Below, piece after piece: positions 36,002 through 46,084 of a stretch of DNA of 64,000 nucleotides. This DNA is from Acaryochloris sp. CCMEE 5410 (lineage in GTDB: Bacteria > Cyanobacteriota > Cyanobacteriia > Thermosynechococcales > Thermosynechococcaceae). Made by a program: the position numbers and the translations under genes. Location of the stretch: the NCBI RefSeq assembly GCF_000238775.2, contig NZ_AFEJ02000001.1, positions 4,092,001 through 4,156,000 on the forward strand, read 5' to 3'. The notes under the pieces were generated by a model. The model worked only from the letters and a program-made list of their open reading frames with translations. It was not told the DNA's origin and searched no databases. The number at the start of each line of letters is the position of its first letter. Positions within the stretch are counted from its first letter, which is position 1.

Positions 36002-36794
36002 ATGTCTTTTAAGCGGCGTAAGTTTCTCTCTCTAGTCAGTCTGGCTGGCTTGGGAGTTGGCGTTCTGCATCATCAGGCTCAATCCCAGGAGCCAATTCAG
36101 GAAAGATTGGTTAGAAGAACCCATATATTGGGTTCAACCCCATCTCATCTACGATTCGTCGCAGTGGGGGATGTGGGCACAGGAAAACGGTCTCAGTTTA
36201 AGGTTGCTCAATCCATGATGGCGTACTGCAAGCAATATCCCTTTTCTCTGGTTTGGCTTGTGGGAGATAACATCTACAACTCAGGAGATATTCACCGAGT
36301 TAAGAGCGTATTTGAAAAACCCTATAACGCTTTACTGCAAAGTGATGTGACGTTTCATGCCGTGTTAGGCAATCATGATGTTCGATCCAACGAAGGTAAG
36401 GATCAGCTGCGCTATCCGGGGTACAACATGCTGGGGCGATACTATACGTTTGGGGATGAACTGGCTCAATTCTTTGCCCTAGATACCAATCCTGGCCATC
36501 ATTGGCCCGCCCAACTCGAATGGCTAGAACAAGCATTATCTCGATCGCAAGCAGCCTGGAAAATTGTGTTGGGACACCACAATATCTATTCTTCAGGTTG
36601 GCATGGTGCATTTCAGCACTGGGTTGAATCATGGGGACCATTGATGGGCCATATTCCTAGTCAACCGATGCTTTTAAAGCAGCTCCCTCCGTTGTTTAAC
36701 AAATATAGCTGTATGTCAATGGGCATGAACACCATTACGAACGAACTCAACCTATTCGTGGCACCACCTATCTAACCTGTGGCATTGGTGGGGC
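36002..36794 (+). pseudogene. metallophosphoesterase, frameshifted and truncated
   Basis: An exported calcineurin-like phosphoesterase resembling purple acid phosphatases. A twin-arginine-like start (FKRRKFLSLVSLAGLG) is followed by metal-binding blocks VGDVGTG, VGDNIYN, GNHD and LGHHNIYSSGWH. At about 36706 the frame is lost: the current frame ends in 30 unrelated residues and a stop at 36773. A second frame carries the expected last metal block NGHEHHYERTQP and continues TTYLTCGIGG up to about 36794. There the homology stops at a junction with an antisense response-regulator fragment. About seven bases missing near 36706 would explain the break. Probably non-functional. Confidence 0.8.
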
Positions 36795-37089
36795 AAAGTC
36801 ATCGGCACCCGCGTCTAAGCCCATCACTTTATCGGTCAAGGTATCTTTGGCAGTTAGCATTAACACAAACCCGCTATACCCTGAACGACGTAGTTGTTGA
36901 CAGAGACTAATCCCATCCAAACGCGGCAGCATGATATCTATATAGAATCAGCTCATAGTCAGCCGTTTGGGTATAGTGCCAGCCGAGTTCACCATCTGCC
37001 GCTAAATCGACAATGTAATGTTGATGACGCAAATCTTCGGCTAGGGGCTTGGCAATCCGATCATCATCCTCAACCAGCAGAATTCTCAT
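36795..37089 (-). pseudogene. fragment of an OmpR-type response regulator (receiver domain)
   Basis: Reading from the ATG at 37089: MRILLVEDDDRIAKPLAEDL and on to YELIL. A one-base insertion near 36940 then shifts the frame. The continuing frame gives DIMLPRLDGISLCQQLRRSG, then LMLTAKDTLTDKVMGL and GADDF. It breaks off before the conserved KPF and the whole DNA-binding domain, exactly where the metallophosphoesterase fragment ends. A dead remnant; its partner kinase is not present nearby. Confidence 0.82.
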
Positions 37090-37123
37090 GTGGTGGTTCT
37101 CACTGGATAATGATGCATTGTGT

Positions 37124-38029
37124 TTATTTCCCAGATGGTAGCCATGAATTGCTCCTTTCTGCTCTGGATCCTGTTGGGTGAGTCAGCAGAACAACTTGGC
37201 TAGGTATGGTCTGTGGAATGTTGAGTTGTCCGAGTACTCGTTTCATGACTGCTCTGAGGTGAACCAAGGGGGTTGCTCGTTGTAGATGGCTCAATTTGTC
37301 CAGAACATCATATTGATGAGCAACCTGCCAACCCCAAGTTTGAAAAAATCCCGGTCCTTGATGGGGTGCAAATTTAAAAGCAGGTTCTCCATTGGCAACG
37401 TATTGATCATAAAGGGTGTGGTTGTATTGCATATGCTAACCCCTTAATACGGTCGGTGCAGCTAATTCTAATATCCACCAGCTGATACAGGGCTGTTGCC
37501 TTAAATGGGCAGCGAGTTTCGAAACCTGATGCTCAGACCAATACCCTAAGAGCCCTTCAATGATTACAAGAGCGGGTTTTGAGAGTTGATGGGTAATAGA
37601 GAAAAGGGAGCGTCTGAACGTTGAATCAGCTAAATCCCCCTTAATTCGCTTAAGGATGCATCGAGATTTTACCCCCAGGAGCTGTTGGTGTTTGTACTCT
37701 AATATGCCTGGCAGATCGACGTCTAACCAGATCAAAGATGATGGAAGGTTCAGCCGATAAGGCCGAGTATCCAGACCTGCTCCTAAGTTCATCACAAGAC
37801 CAATATTTTCATGGGCAATTCGCTCTTGGACCAGCTTGTCAATCAGATGAGTTCGAATCGCGATCGCATCTGCATACGGTTGAGCATCTCCTGATAGGGC
37901 CTGAAAAAGTTGCCCTTGCCCACCCGCCAACTGTCGTGCCCAAGGATCTTGAAAGAGTGCGTCACTGCGCTCTGATTCCAAGGCTCGAGATAAGGCTACT
38001 AGGTAGGCAGATTCTGAAAGTTTGCTCAT
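37124..38029 (-). pseudogene. LCM-family (Ppm1/TcmP-type) SAM methyltransferase split by an in-frame TAG
   Basis: The first part (38029 to 37436) begins MSKLSESAYLVALSRALES and has the SAM motif NLGAGLDTRPYRL, WLDVDLPGILEYK and IEGLLGYW, all typical of leucine-carboxyl/polyketide O-methyltransferases. It ends ELAAPTVLRG and TAG (37438-37436). The same frame resumes at once with HMQYNHTLYDQYVANGEPAF and FKFAPHQGPGFFQTWGW, the normal C-terminal part, to the stop at 37124. Only one nonsense codon separates the halves. An upstream ATG at 38086 would add 19 residues. The second half could also be made from its own ATG at 37432. Confidence 0.8.
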
Positions 38030-38131
38030 GGCAAACGTGGCATAAAGCCCAAAGAAACAGCCTTTACCGTAGGCAGTGAATGTCAAGAACTCGACAAGAT
38101 ATATTTTTACGGTGTCAGGGGTAGGTCGCTA

Positions 38132-40096
38132 TTATCGAACGCCAATCAGAATCATAAATTGATAAGGATCTAGCATCAGCTTTTGGGTCGCGGTGATCGT
38201 GGTTCCTGACACAATATCTGTAAAAGTTTTGCGCATACCGAGTAGCCGTAACTGCCTCCCCACAATGGCCTGCTCACGTTCCGTAAAGTTGCCGAGCACC
38301 AACACACTTTGATCATCATGGTGGCGGAAATAGCCAAATACATGATCATTGCCTGGATCCATCAAGACCGTTTCTGACCCCGTAAAAGCCCGGTTTTGCT
38401 GACGAATATGAATCAGCCTCAACAGTCCCAAATAGATTCTCCCCCAGACTTCTTCTGAGTTTCGGCGCGAGTCAGCCCGTTCCCAATCGAACGTGAGTCG
38501 ATGCGTCCATCGACTATCTCCATCCTTCTCGGGGGATTGACCATAGTCATAGTCGTTGAGGATACCTAGCTCATCTCCTAAATAAAGCAGGGGAATGCCT
38601 CCAATAGTTAATAAAATGCCGTGAAGCAGCAGAATTCGCCGGATGGCCAGCTCCACTTGGGCTAAATCCTGTTCATAGAGCCCTTTCTCAAGACCACACA
38701 GAGAAGCTGTAGTCCCAGAAATACGGGCGAGTTGGGTTTCTAGGTTTTCTTGGAAAGGCAGGCCGCGGGCAAAACTATTTTCAAATCGATTGGTATAAAA
38801 AGCCGTCAAGAACTGCCGATGGTGCAACGGATTGATATTCAGTTCCCAGGCATCATTATCCGAAAAGGTCCAGCCAATATCGTCATGGCACCGGATATAG
38901 TTAACCCAAGCACAGCCGTCGGGCAGATCAAACCGCTTTTGCATGGCATGGCGCAACAATTGAGTATTCCGAGTTGCTAGCGCTTCCCATAACAGGGCCA
39001 TCAACTGTGGATTGTAGGATAGCGGACATTCTTCTTCACTGATATAGCGTCTGACTTCATCGGGATGGACGATTGCTTCCGATTTGAAAACCATCGCTGG
39101 AGCCGCAATTTGCAGCACCACATTAAAGGCTTGAATCAGTAAATGGGCTTCTGGGAGATTCTCACACGAACTCCCTAGCCGCTTCCATAAAAAGGCGACG
39201 GCATCTAGCCGTAGAACTTCGACCCCCACATTGGCCAGGAACAGCATTTCCTCAGCCATATGGCTAAAAACTGTGGGATTTTCGTAATTGAGGTCCCACT
39301 GATAATTACAAAACGTCGTCCAAATCCATTTGCGAATCTTGGTGCGGTAGGTAAAACAACCCGGATGCTCATCGGGGAAAACTGAATTAACCGTTTGTTC
39401 AAACTGATCGGGTAGCTCGCGATCGCGATACATCCGGTAGTACTCCTGATGCTCCCGATCGCCTGCCATAGCTCGCTTGGCCCATTGATGCTCATCGGAC
39501 GTATGGTTAAACACGAAGTCCAGGACCAGACTAATGCCATGTTGCCGCAGTTCAGTGGCGAGATCAGCCAGTTCCTCCATCGTGCCGAGGGAGGGATCGA
39601 CCTCGCGATAGCTACTCACGGCATAGCCCCCATCATTGTCGCCTTCTAGGGTTTTGAATAAAGGCATCAGATGAAGGTAGGTGATCCCTAGTTCCGTGAG
39701 ATACGGGATGCGATCGCGGATGCCACTCAAATCACCTGCAAAGAGATCGACGTAACACATAGCCCCTACCATCCGATGGGACTGATACCAGTGGGGGTCT
39801 GCTTCTCGCATCACATCCAAGGCCTTCAGTTCATCGGGCCGTTTCATCCACATATGGGTGGTTGAATCTAAAATCTGTTCTAGATGATAGAAAAAGTCAT
39901 ACTGATGGCCATACAGCTGATACAGCAAGCCAAATAAACGGGGAAAGTGGGTTTTAATGCGCTGAACATAGCTTTGCCATGTCCCTTGATCAATTTGGTC
40001 CGCATAGCGAACTTCTAAACGGGGCATTAACCGGGATAGGGACTTGATACTGTGTCGCTTGAGGGCTACAGCATCCATGGCTTCTTGCATCGGCAT
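38132..40096 (-). CDS. amylosucrase-type GH13 glucosyltransferase
   Basis: A GH13 alpha-amylase-fold enzyme matching amylosucrase, which transfers glucose from sucrose to build alpha-1,4-glucan and releases fructose. Catalytic motifs: nucleophile Asp in EVLRLDAVAF, acid/base Glu in FKSEAIVHP, and transition-state Asp in IRCHDDIGW; also DFVFNHTSDEH and LYLGDELG. An N-terminal helical domain of about 90 residues (LMPRLEVRYADQ) and a C-terminal beta domain fit the family's 630-650 residues. Sucrose hydrolase is the main alternative. The frame is open to 40186; I chose ATG at 40096. It probably feeds glycogen from sucrose, a compatible solute in cyanobacteria. Confidence 0.88.
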   Translation of the reverse strand: MPMQEAMDAVALKRHSIKSLSRLMPRLEVRYADQIDQGTWQSYVQRIKTHFPRLFGLLYQLYGHQYDFFYHLEQILDSTTHMWMKRPDELKALDVMREADPHWYQSHRMVGAMCYVDLFAGDLSGIRDRIPYLTELGITYLHLMPLFKTLEGDNDGGYAVSSYREVDPSLGTMEELADLATELRQHGISLVLDFVFNHTSDEHQWAKRAMAGDREHQEYYRMYRDRELPDQFEQTVNSVFPDEHPGCFTYRTKIRKWIWTTFCNYQWDLNYENPTVFSHMAEEMLFLANVGVEVLRLDAVAFLWKRLGSSCENLPEAHLLIQAFNVVLQIAAPAMVFKSEAIVHPDEVRRYISEEECPLSYNPQLMALLWEALATRNTQLLRHAMQKRFDLPDGCAWVNYIRCHDDIGWTFSDNDAWELNINPLHHRQFLTAFYTNRFENSFARGLPFQENLETQLARISGTTASLCGLEKGLYEQDLAQVELAIRRILLLHGILLTIGGIPLLYLGDELGILNDYDYGQSPEKDGDSRWTHRLTFDWERADSRRNSEEVWGRIYLGLLRLIHIRQQNRAFTGSETVLMDPGNDHVFGYFRHHDDQSVLVLGNFTEREQAIVGRQLRLLGMRKTFTDIVSGTTITATQKLMLDPYQFMILIGVR

Positions 40097-40445
40097 GGGT
40101 AATGGAGTGATATGGCAATAGTGTATCGGTAACCAGGATGTCTGCAGGGAGATGAACCGCCTATAGGTCCAGCTGACCCCTTGCATATAGTGCCCAAAGA
40201 TGAATCATTCCAGCGTAATCCCACGATTTTCTGGGGTATATTTCTATATCTCTGCCCAAACTGCAACCTGACGTTCCATGTCAGAGAATAGAGATGTTCT
40301 TGCTCGCCATTAACAGATTGCTCCTTTCGATATCCTCAACCGATCAAGCCTGTCTAGATCTGCTGAGATAGATCTGCTGAGAAATGTGGGCCTGGAACGT
40401 CGGCACAAAATTGTTTTAGTAGGGAATTCAACCCTCAAGCGGCTA

Positions 40446-40880
40446 TCAGCTAAAGTCACGGAGCATCTTTTTGATTTCCAGATTATGCATCTCTTCCTGG
40501 CCAATTTTGGTGCGGGCATATTCTTCCAGGTAAATACTGGCGTTTTCTACAACATCTAAGAGCTGTTTGTAGAGATTCAGGGCCAACTGCTCATGGTTCA
40601 AGCTTTCTTGCAGCAAGTTTCTGACGGCATGCTGATTGGTTTCTTCGATGGGAGCAATCTTTTGGCTCGGATGCCCTTCCAAGCCAGTGATGATTTCTCC
40701 CGCTTCCTGGGCATGAGTAAGGGATTCACTCGCTTGCGATTTAAAGAAGTCCACAATGGGTAATCGATTTGGCCCCGTTACCATCAACCCATAGTGGGTA
40801 TAGCGGACAACCCCTGCCAATTCAAATTCCATAATGCGATTAAGAAGGGCAATGGTTGCTGCGGTATCGAGATCTCTCAT
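40446..40880 (-). CDS. ferritin-like / bacterioferritin family protein
   Basis: A four-helix ferritin-like protein of about 144 residues. Likely iron-site residues are Glu in NRIMEFELAGVVRYTHYG, ESLTHAQEAGEII (ExxH), QESLNHEQLALNLYKQLL and IGQEEMHNLEI. This spacing (E, ExxH, E, ExxH) suits the bacterioferritin/DUF455-like group. It probably stores or oxidises iron; heme binding cannot be judged. ATG at 40880 is preferred over 40922 because the family's N-terminal helix begins right after MRDLDTAATIALL. Monocistronic. Confidence 0.8.
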   Translation of the reverse strand: MRDLDTAATIALLNRIMEFELAGVVRYTHYGLMVTGPNRLPIVDFFKSQASESLTHAQEAGEIITGLEGHPSQKIAPIEETNQHAVRNLLQESLNHEQLALNLYKQLLDVVENASIYLEEYARTKIGQEEMHNLEIKKMLRDFS

Positions 40881-41083
40881 AGGTAGAAGAAATTTAAACG
40901 GATTAGGATGTCTCTGTAGCACCCTGAATGCCTGACTGTCGTGACATTGCGGTGGCAGAGAAGAAACCCAAGTGTAACACTTGTTTTTGACCAGACTAGG
41001 CTGATCAACGCAAAAGCGTTACAGACAAAATATTGAGATAACCGGCAGGGTGGATGGCCGCTATGATAGGTGACCCTCAAAGG

Positions 41084-42052
41084 CTATCCCATTTGCCGTA
41101 GCCACCTGGGAATCTGTTCTGAGAATTTATGATGATAATTCTGGGCTTCACTGGCGCTCATGCCTTCATGGCGGGCATCTTCAAGCAGCTTGCTCATGGA
41201 CCGCATACGGTCTTCTACGTCCACCCAAGAATCCGGCGATGCTTTCAAGAGGGCATTGAGCTGAGAGCGGATGCGATCCGCTGCAGGCGTACCATTGACG
41301 GGAGAAGCCGCTGGACTTGAAGACGCTGACTGCAGTCGAGGGGCCGGCACTTCACAAGCGACCGGCGGTGCATGGGTGCTAATCAGATATTGCTCTAAGC
41401 GAGACGGCAAGCTGGGGGGAGGGTCTAATAGCTGGCTTTGAGGGGGGATGTAGGTATGGGTCTGGTCGTCATAGGCCAGAACTTCTCCGGTTTCGATGTG
41501 ATAAATCCAGCCATAAATTTGCAGTTTGCCCTGCAGCAGCCGCGATCGCACAATGGGATACGTCTTCAGATTATCAATCTGTACCAAGACATTTTCGGCT
41601 ACTAAAATTTCAACCCGCTCTTCCCCTTGAGATTCGGGGTAGTTCTCTGCCACCAATCGTCGGGTGGTTTCGGCATGTTGTAACCAGTCATAGACCAAGG
41701 GCATATCGGCTTGCAGCTTATTCAGCTTCATCAGCCCTTTCATCGCCCCGCAGTGGGAATGGCCGCAGATCACCACTTGATCGATCTCTAGAGCAGCAAT
41801 GGCATATTCAATGGTGCCGCCTTCGCCGCCATTGGCCGCTCCATAGGGAGGCACAATATTACCGGCATTGCGAATCACAAATAATTCCCCGACGTCTGTC
41901 TGAGTGATCAGATTGGGGTCAACCCGCGAATCAGAGCAGGAGATAAATAAGACACGGGGCTTTTGACCGTGAGAGAGTTCTTCTAAGAGTTCTTGATTTT
42001 GGGCAACATAGCTTTGCTTAAACTCTTGTAGACCACGAACTAGCTTTTTCAC
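41084..42052 (-). CDS. ccaA: beta-class carbonic anhydrase (CcaA-type)
   Basis: Converts bicarbonate to CO2, in cyanobacteria inside the beta-carboxysome for Rubisco. Zinc ligands and dyad are at Cys39, Asp41, Arg43 (ISCSDSRVD), His98 and Cys101 (GHSHCGAMKG), the same numbering as CcaA of Synechocystis. The catalytic domain ends near residue 210. A C-terminal extension of about 110 residues follows, with a Pro/Ser/Ala-rich linker and a final helical part (LNALLKASPDSWVDVEDRM). CcaA proteins carry a shorter C-terminal tail that binds CcmM. The carboxysomal role is inferred; no ccm genes are in the window. Confidence 0.92.
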   Translation of the reverse strand: MKKLVRGLQEFKQSYVAQNQELLEELSHGQKPRVLFISCSDSRVDPNLITQTDVGELFVIRNAGNIVPPYGAANGGEGGTIEYAIAALEIDQVVICGHSHCGAMKGLMKLNKLQADMPLVYDWLQHAETTRRLVAENYPESQGEERVEILVAENVLVQIDNLKTYPIVRSRLLQGKLQIYGWIYHIETGEVLAYDDQTHTYIPPQSQLLDPPPSLPSRLEQYLISTHAPPVACEVPAPRLQSASSSPAASPVNGTPAADRIRSQLNALLKASPDSWVDVEDRMRSMSKLLEDARHEGMSASEAQNYHHKFSEQIPRWLRQMG

Positions 42053-42266
42053 GACTCAACTTCCTTGACATGACTTGGCGCGAACCATGTCATCCGGCTT
42101 AGTCCACGCAAGTTCTGGGCTTGTAATCTTCTCAAGACTTCAGTTTAAACTATATTCAAGCAGTCAAAAGATATAAAAAATTTATCGTTCCCATCATGCC
42201 GTGATCCGTTGGCGATTCGGTTCGGTAATCTTCTCATAACCGGATGTTTGGGGTCCTAGAGGCAGC

Positions 42267-43142
42267 ATGCAAGATAGACGCTACCCTTATCAAGCTTTTG
42301 ATCCAACCTTAATTCGCTCCTTTTTTGAGTCGGTGGGCCCGCATCTGACCCTCCATTCCGTAGAGCTGTGCACAGCGGGAAAAAGCAATACCAACTTCAA
42401 GTTAACCTTGAGCGATGGCAGTGTATATATCCTGAGGTTGTACGTCAACAGCAAGCCTGAGCAAGACGCCTATATTTTTAAACTCGTGAAGGATATTGTC
42501 CCTGTACCTGAGCTACTGGCTCAAGGACCCCAGTGGGCCATCTTGTCGTTTTTGCCTGGGCAGCTGTTGACTGAGACACCAGACCATGTGGAGCAGACCG
42601 CCACGGCTCTTGCCCGTCTCGCTGACCTCAAATTCAATATGCCGGGTCAGCTACAGACAGATGGATCGATCACCCCCTTCGACTTTGGCGGACTCTCGGA
42701 CTATATGGCGCAACAGCTCCATCATCCAGAGGTTCAGTCTTGGCTCGGCTTAGACGGGCTGAAACGTCTGCAGCATCTCCTAGCTCAAGAGGCGCATCGC
42801 CTCCAGGAACTCGATACCTCAGCCTGTCTTGTTCATGGAGACTTCAATCCCACCAATATTCTGATTCAGGACGGTCAGGTGAGTGGCTTACTCGATTGGG
42901 ACTATTGCCATTCGGGAACGCCCTACATGGATATTGGCAATCTGCTCCGGCATACCCCCATCAACCAGCACCCACAAATTAAGGCAGGACTGGAACGGAG
43001 AGGGATGAGGTTGCCGCCGGATTGGCAGCGACGGGCTGAGCTGGTTGATTTGGCCAGTCAGTTAGAATTCTTGACCTCTAGTCGTTCTGACACCTTTAAA
43101 CAGCAATGTGTCCGTCGAATTGATCGGACGGTCTGTGGGTGA
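42267..43142 (+). CDS. aminoglycoside phosphotransferase/choline kinase-family protein
   Basis: A kinase-fold phosphotransferase of 291 residues; the small-molecule substrate is not known. The Brenner-type catalytic motif is LVHGDFNPTNILI (HGDxxxxN) and the metal motif follows in GLLDWDYCHSG. The N-lobe (TAGKSNTNFKLTLSDG) resembles the nucleotide loop. Typical relatives are homoserine, choline, or methylthioribose kinases and antibiotic kinases. It is transcribed alone, convergent with the symporter gene. Confidence 0.85.
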   Translation: MQDRRYPYQAFDPTLIRSFFESVGPHLTLHSVELCTAGKSNTNFKLTLSDGSVYILRLYVNSKPEQDAYIFKLVKDIVPVPELLAQGPQWAILSFLPGQLLTETPDHVEQTATALARLADLKFNMPGQLQTDGSITPFDFGGLSDYMAQQLHHPEVQSWLGLDGLKRLQHLLAQEAHRLQELDTSACLVHGDFNPTNILIQDGQVSGLLDWDYCHSGTPYMDIGNLLRHTPINQHPQIKAGLERRGMRLPPDWQRRAELVDLASQLEFLTSSRSDTFKQQCVRRIDRTVCG

Positions 43143-43175
43143 GCCTGCTGAGCCAGCGGATGCCGTCAGGATAGA

Positions 43176-44993
43176 TTAGGGCGTAGGGACGCCTGTTCCG
43201 GGTCTGACCATGGGGGGAGATTTAGACTTATTGAGTTGGCGCAACCACATCCAGCCGATGACGGCAATAACCAAGGAGATCCAGCCCGTTGTCGGTTGCA
43301 GTAGCAAAAAGCCGCCCACCGTAAACATGGAACCAAACAGAATTAAGCTGGACGCGAGCACTCGCAGAATATCTTTGCCTAAATCTTGTAAGGGAGCGAG
43401 TCCAGTCTGAGATTGTTGCCGCGTCCACCCAGGTCCACCGGGACGAACTTTGGCGTAAAACTTGTTTAAGGTTGCCTCCGATTCGGGGGGCGTTAGCAGC
43501 ATGGCGGCAACCCAAATCACGGTAGTGATGGAGGTAGTGACGAGCAGCTTCAAACCAAAATCATCGATTTTAAGCACGGGAATGATAGTAGTGAGTAAGC
43601 CAATCAGGAAGCCTCCTAGCATAGACGCTAATTCAGCTGCTGCATTAATCCGCCACCAATACCATCGCAAAATTAAGACCAGACCTGGTCCGGTGCCAAT
43701 GGCAATCACAAGTTTGAAGACATCCACCACGCTTTCAGAGTAGAAGGCTGCAATGGCACCAATTAGGGTGACCAAGACTGAGGCAACGCGGCCTGCAGAA
43801 ATGAGTTGAGCTTGAGAGGCCTGGGGATTCATAAACCGCAGGTAGAGATCATTGGTTAAATAGGAAGCGCCCCAATTGATGGAAGTGGAGACGGTACTCA
43901 TAAAGGCGGCTACCAGAGAAGCGAACACTAGACCCAGTAAGCCTTGAGGGAGATAGTCTTTCATCAGGAGGAAGTACCCCAATTCCTGATCTTTGGTATC
44001 GGGATAGAGCACTACTGCCGCTAAACCCACCAAAATCCAGGGCCAGGTGCGCACTACATAGTGCATGATATTGAACAACCAAGCGGATTTTTCAGCTTCT
44101 TGTTCATCCTTAGCTGCCGCGAGCCGTTGAACAAATTCACCGCCGCCATCACTACGGCGAAAGGACCACCATTGCAGAAAGATGTAGGCGAAAAAGGCAT
44201 TAATACTAATCCCTGCCGATTCACTCCACTGCAGCCAACCCCCTTCGCCTCCTATCTTTAAAGGGACGAAAGATAAAACATCATGATTCGTGGCTTGCTG
44301 GGCTTGCTCGACCAGGAGGTTGATACCGCCAATTTGCTGGACAGCGGCAACGGCAACGATTAAAGCCCCCACTAAGGCTAAGAAAAACTGGAAGAAATCA
44401 GTGGCGACCACCCCCCATAAACCGGAGAGGCCAGCATAGATTAAGACAAAAATACTGACGGCGATGACTGTCCACAGTTTGAGATCGCTGTCGGCCCCAA
44501 TGCCTATACTTTGCCAAACGCCCAGGGCATCCACCATTTTCACCATGGCTAACATGGCATAGCCGATGCCAATGCAATTGATGGGAACTGCAAATAGAAA
44601 GGCTTTGGTGCCCCGTAGTACGGCCGCCGTGTTACCGCCGTAGCGCATTTCCGTTAACTCAGCGTCAGTAATAATTTCTGAGCGCCGCCATAATCTCGCG
44701 AAGATATAGATCATGACGATATGGGCAAAGCCAAAACTCCACCATAGCCAATTGCCAGCAATGCCTTTAGTGGCGACTAAACCTGCCACCACTAACGGGG
44801 TATCGATTGAAAAAGTTGTTGCGGCCATACTGGTTCCAGCCAGCCACCAAGGTAAAGAACGACCCGATACAAAGAAATCAGCTAGACTACCCGATGCTTT
44901 CCGAGACAAATAGATGCCAACGAAAAGAGTAAACACCAAGTAGGCTGCGACAATAATCCAATCAAAAAGCTGCATAAGTGATGGTGTATACAA
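43176..44993 (-). CDS. sodium:solute symporter (SSS family)
   Basis: An inner-membrane Na+-coupled transporter of 605 residues with about 13 hydrophobic segments. The family motif region is around SGLWGVVATDFFQFFLALVG and the N-terminus has the usual LADFFVSGRSLPWWLAGTSM (helix 2 with the sodium-site region). No close substrate can be assigned; relatives carry proline, pantothenate, sugars or acetate. A soluble loop near residues 515-545 (AKVRPGGPGWTRQQSQ) precedes the last two helices. Confidence 0.9.
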   Translation of the reverse strand: MYTPSLMQLFDWIIVAAYLVFTLFVGIYLSRKASGSLADFFVSGRSLPWWLAGTSMAATTFSIDTPLVVAGLVATKGIAGNWLWWSFGFAHIVMIYIFARLWRRSEIITDAELTEMRYGGNTAAVLRGTKAFLFAVPINCIGIGYAMLAMVKMVDALGVWQSIGIGADSDLKLWTVIAVSIFVLIYAGLSGLWGVVATDFFQFFLALVGALIVAVAAVQQIGGINLLVEQAQQATNHDVLSFVPLKIGGEGGWLQWSESAGISINAFFAYIFLQWWSFRRSDGGGEFVQRLAAAKDEQEAEKSAWLFNIMHYVVRTWPWILVGLAAVVLYPDTKDQELGYFLLMKDYLPQGLLGLVFASLVAAFMSTVSTSINWGASYLTNDLYLRFMNPQASQAQLISAGRVASVLVTLIGAIAAFYSESVVDVFKLVIAIGTGPGLVLILRWYWWRINAAAELASMLGGFLIGLLTTIIPVLKIDDFGLKLLVTTSITTVIWVAAMLLTPPESEATLNKFYAKVRPGGPGWTRQQSQTGLAPLQDLGKDILRVLASSLILFGSMFTVGGFLLLQPTTGWISLVIAVIGWMWLRQLNKSKSPPMVRPGTGVPTP

Positions 44994-45266
44994 TTTTGCT
45001 TGCCGTCATCATGCCATAGACTGGCTGGATTACAGGATGTTCCACGTGGACGATGCCTGGGTTAGATATCCCCGTCTAGCGGTAGCATTCCCCCTAAAAC
45101 GGCAACTCAGTGGAAACCTATCGGCAAGCTGACTTTTACATCTCTTTAAATAAGCCAGTCAATCAGTCAAGGAACGTTGAGTGCATAAACCCATCGACCC
45201 AACCCTACTGAGTGAAGGAAGAGATTGGCGTCTCTCATCAAAATTCACTAGATAAGGAACATCACC

Positions 45267-45809
45267 ATGCAACGCTCTACTCTCATGCACTTGACTCAGA
45301 CCGCAACTCAACGCCTGTTGACGTTAGGAGCCTTAGTCACTCTCTCTGCCAGTAGCGTGATGGCAGCGCCGCAGCAGTCTCAATGCCCGGACGGTTGGGA
45401 ACCCTCTCCTAGTCCCGCCACTCAATGTCAACCCGGCAGTTTTACGCATCAGACTCCTCAACCGCTGCGTTTTCGCAGAGCGGATCTAAAGGTTCGGCAG
45501 TATCGATTTAGTCGCAGGAGTACCAAACGAATCAAGATTCAGGTGGCGAATGCCGGACTTAGAGCAGCACGGCCTACGGTGCTACGCCTGACAGTTCGCC
45601 GTATTGATGGCACACCGGTCGGGCGGATGATGAAGATCAAAGTGCCCGTTATTAACGGTCGGCAAACCCAATGGGTGAGCTTGAATGCCGCTCAGATTTT
45701 GCCCAAAACAGTGGCCCTCAAAGACACCACCTTTCGCATTGATGTGGATTCAACGAATTTCGTGAAAGAATCCAACGAAAAAAACAATACCACTTGGCAC
45801 AACCTTTAG
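45267..45809 (+). CDS. exported CARDB-like protein
   Basis: A 180-residue secreted protein of unknown role. The signal peptide runs TQRLLTLGALVTLSASSVMA with cleavage near AAPQ. After a Cys-Pro linker (CPDGWEPSPSPATQC) comes a single Ig-like domain of the CARDB type. Its visible signature is IKIQVANAGLRAA, VLRLTVRRIDG and the closing VDSTNFVKESNEKNNT, which matches the usual end of CARDB (V-ES-N-NN-). The domain could mediate surface adhesion. A ribosome binding site AAGGAA precedes the ATG at 45267. 273 bases separate it from the symporter gene and hold no other gene. Confidence 0.72.
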   Translation: MQRSTLMHLTQTATQRLLTLGALVTLSASSVMAAPQQSQCPDGWEPSPSPATQCQPGSFTHQTPQPLRFRRADLKVRQYRFSRRSTKRIKIQVANAGLRAARPTVLRLTVRRIDGTPVGRMMKIKVPVINGRQTQWVSLNAAQILPKTVALKDTTFRIDVDSTNFVKESNEKNNTTWHNL

Positions 45810-46084
45810 GGGATGTGGATCGGGAGAGAGTGTTGTGTCTAGGGCTCTCTTCCTGCGGCTTTTTGCCTGAGAATACACCGTCCACATGTGATGGTTATCA
45901 CTTCTCCAGACTTGAACTATCACAGCTGCTATAGACCGGTATCACGGCTATCAGCATGATGAATGGCTAATAATTTTGTCATTCCAGTCTAACTCTGTGG
46001 CTGCCCGACTCAATTCGCCACGGGGCACAAGAGGAGATTTTGATAGTAACGCTTGTTTATTCTGTTGTTGCTGAGCAATAGGTT

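Noticed and set aside
40310-40519. 69-residue minus-strand frame between the ferritin-like and amylosucrase genes
   Set aside because: Overlaps the ferritin-like gene end in another frame, with no start signal or family match.
45041-45050. Palindrome TCCACGTGGA upstream of the CARDB-like gene
   Set aside because: A ten-base palindrome is weak evidence of an operator, and no second copy or regulator gene lies near.
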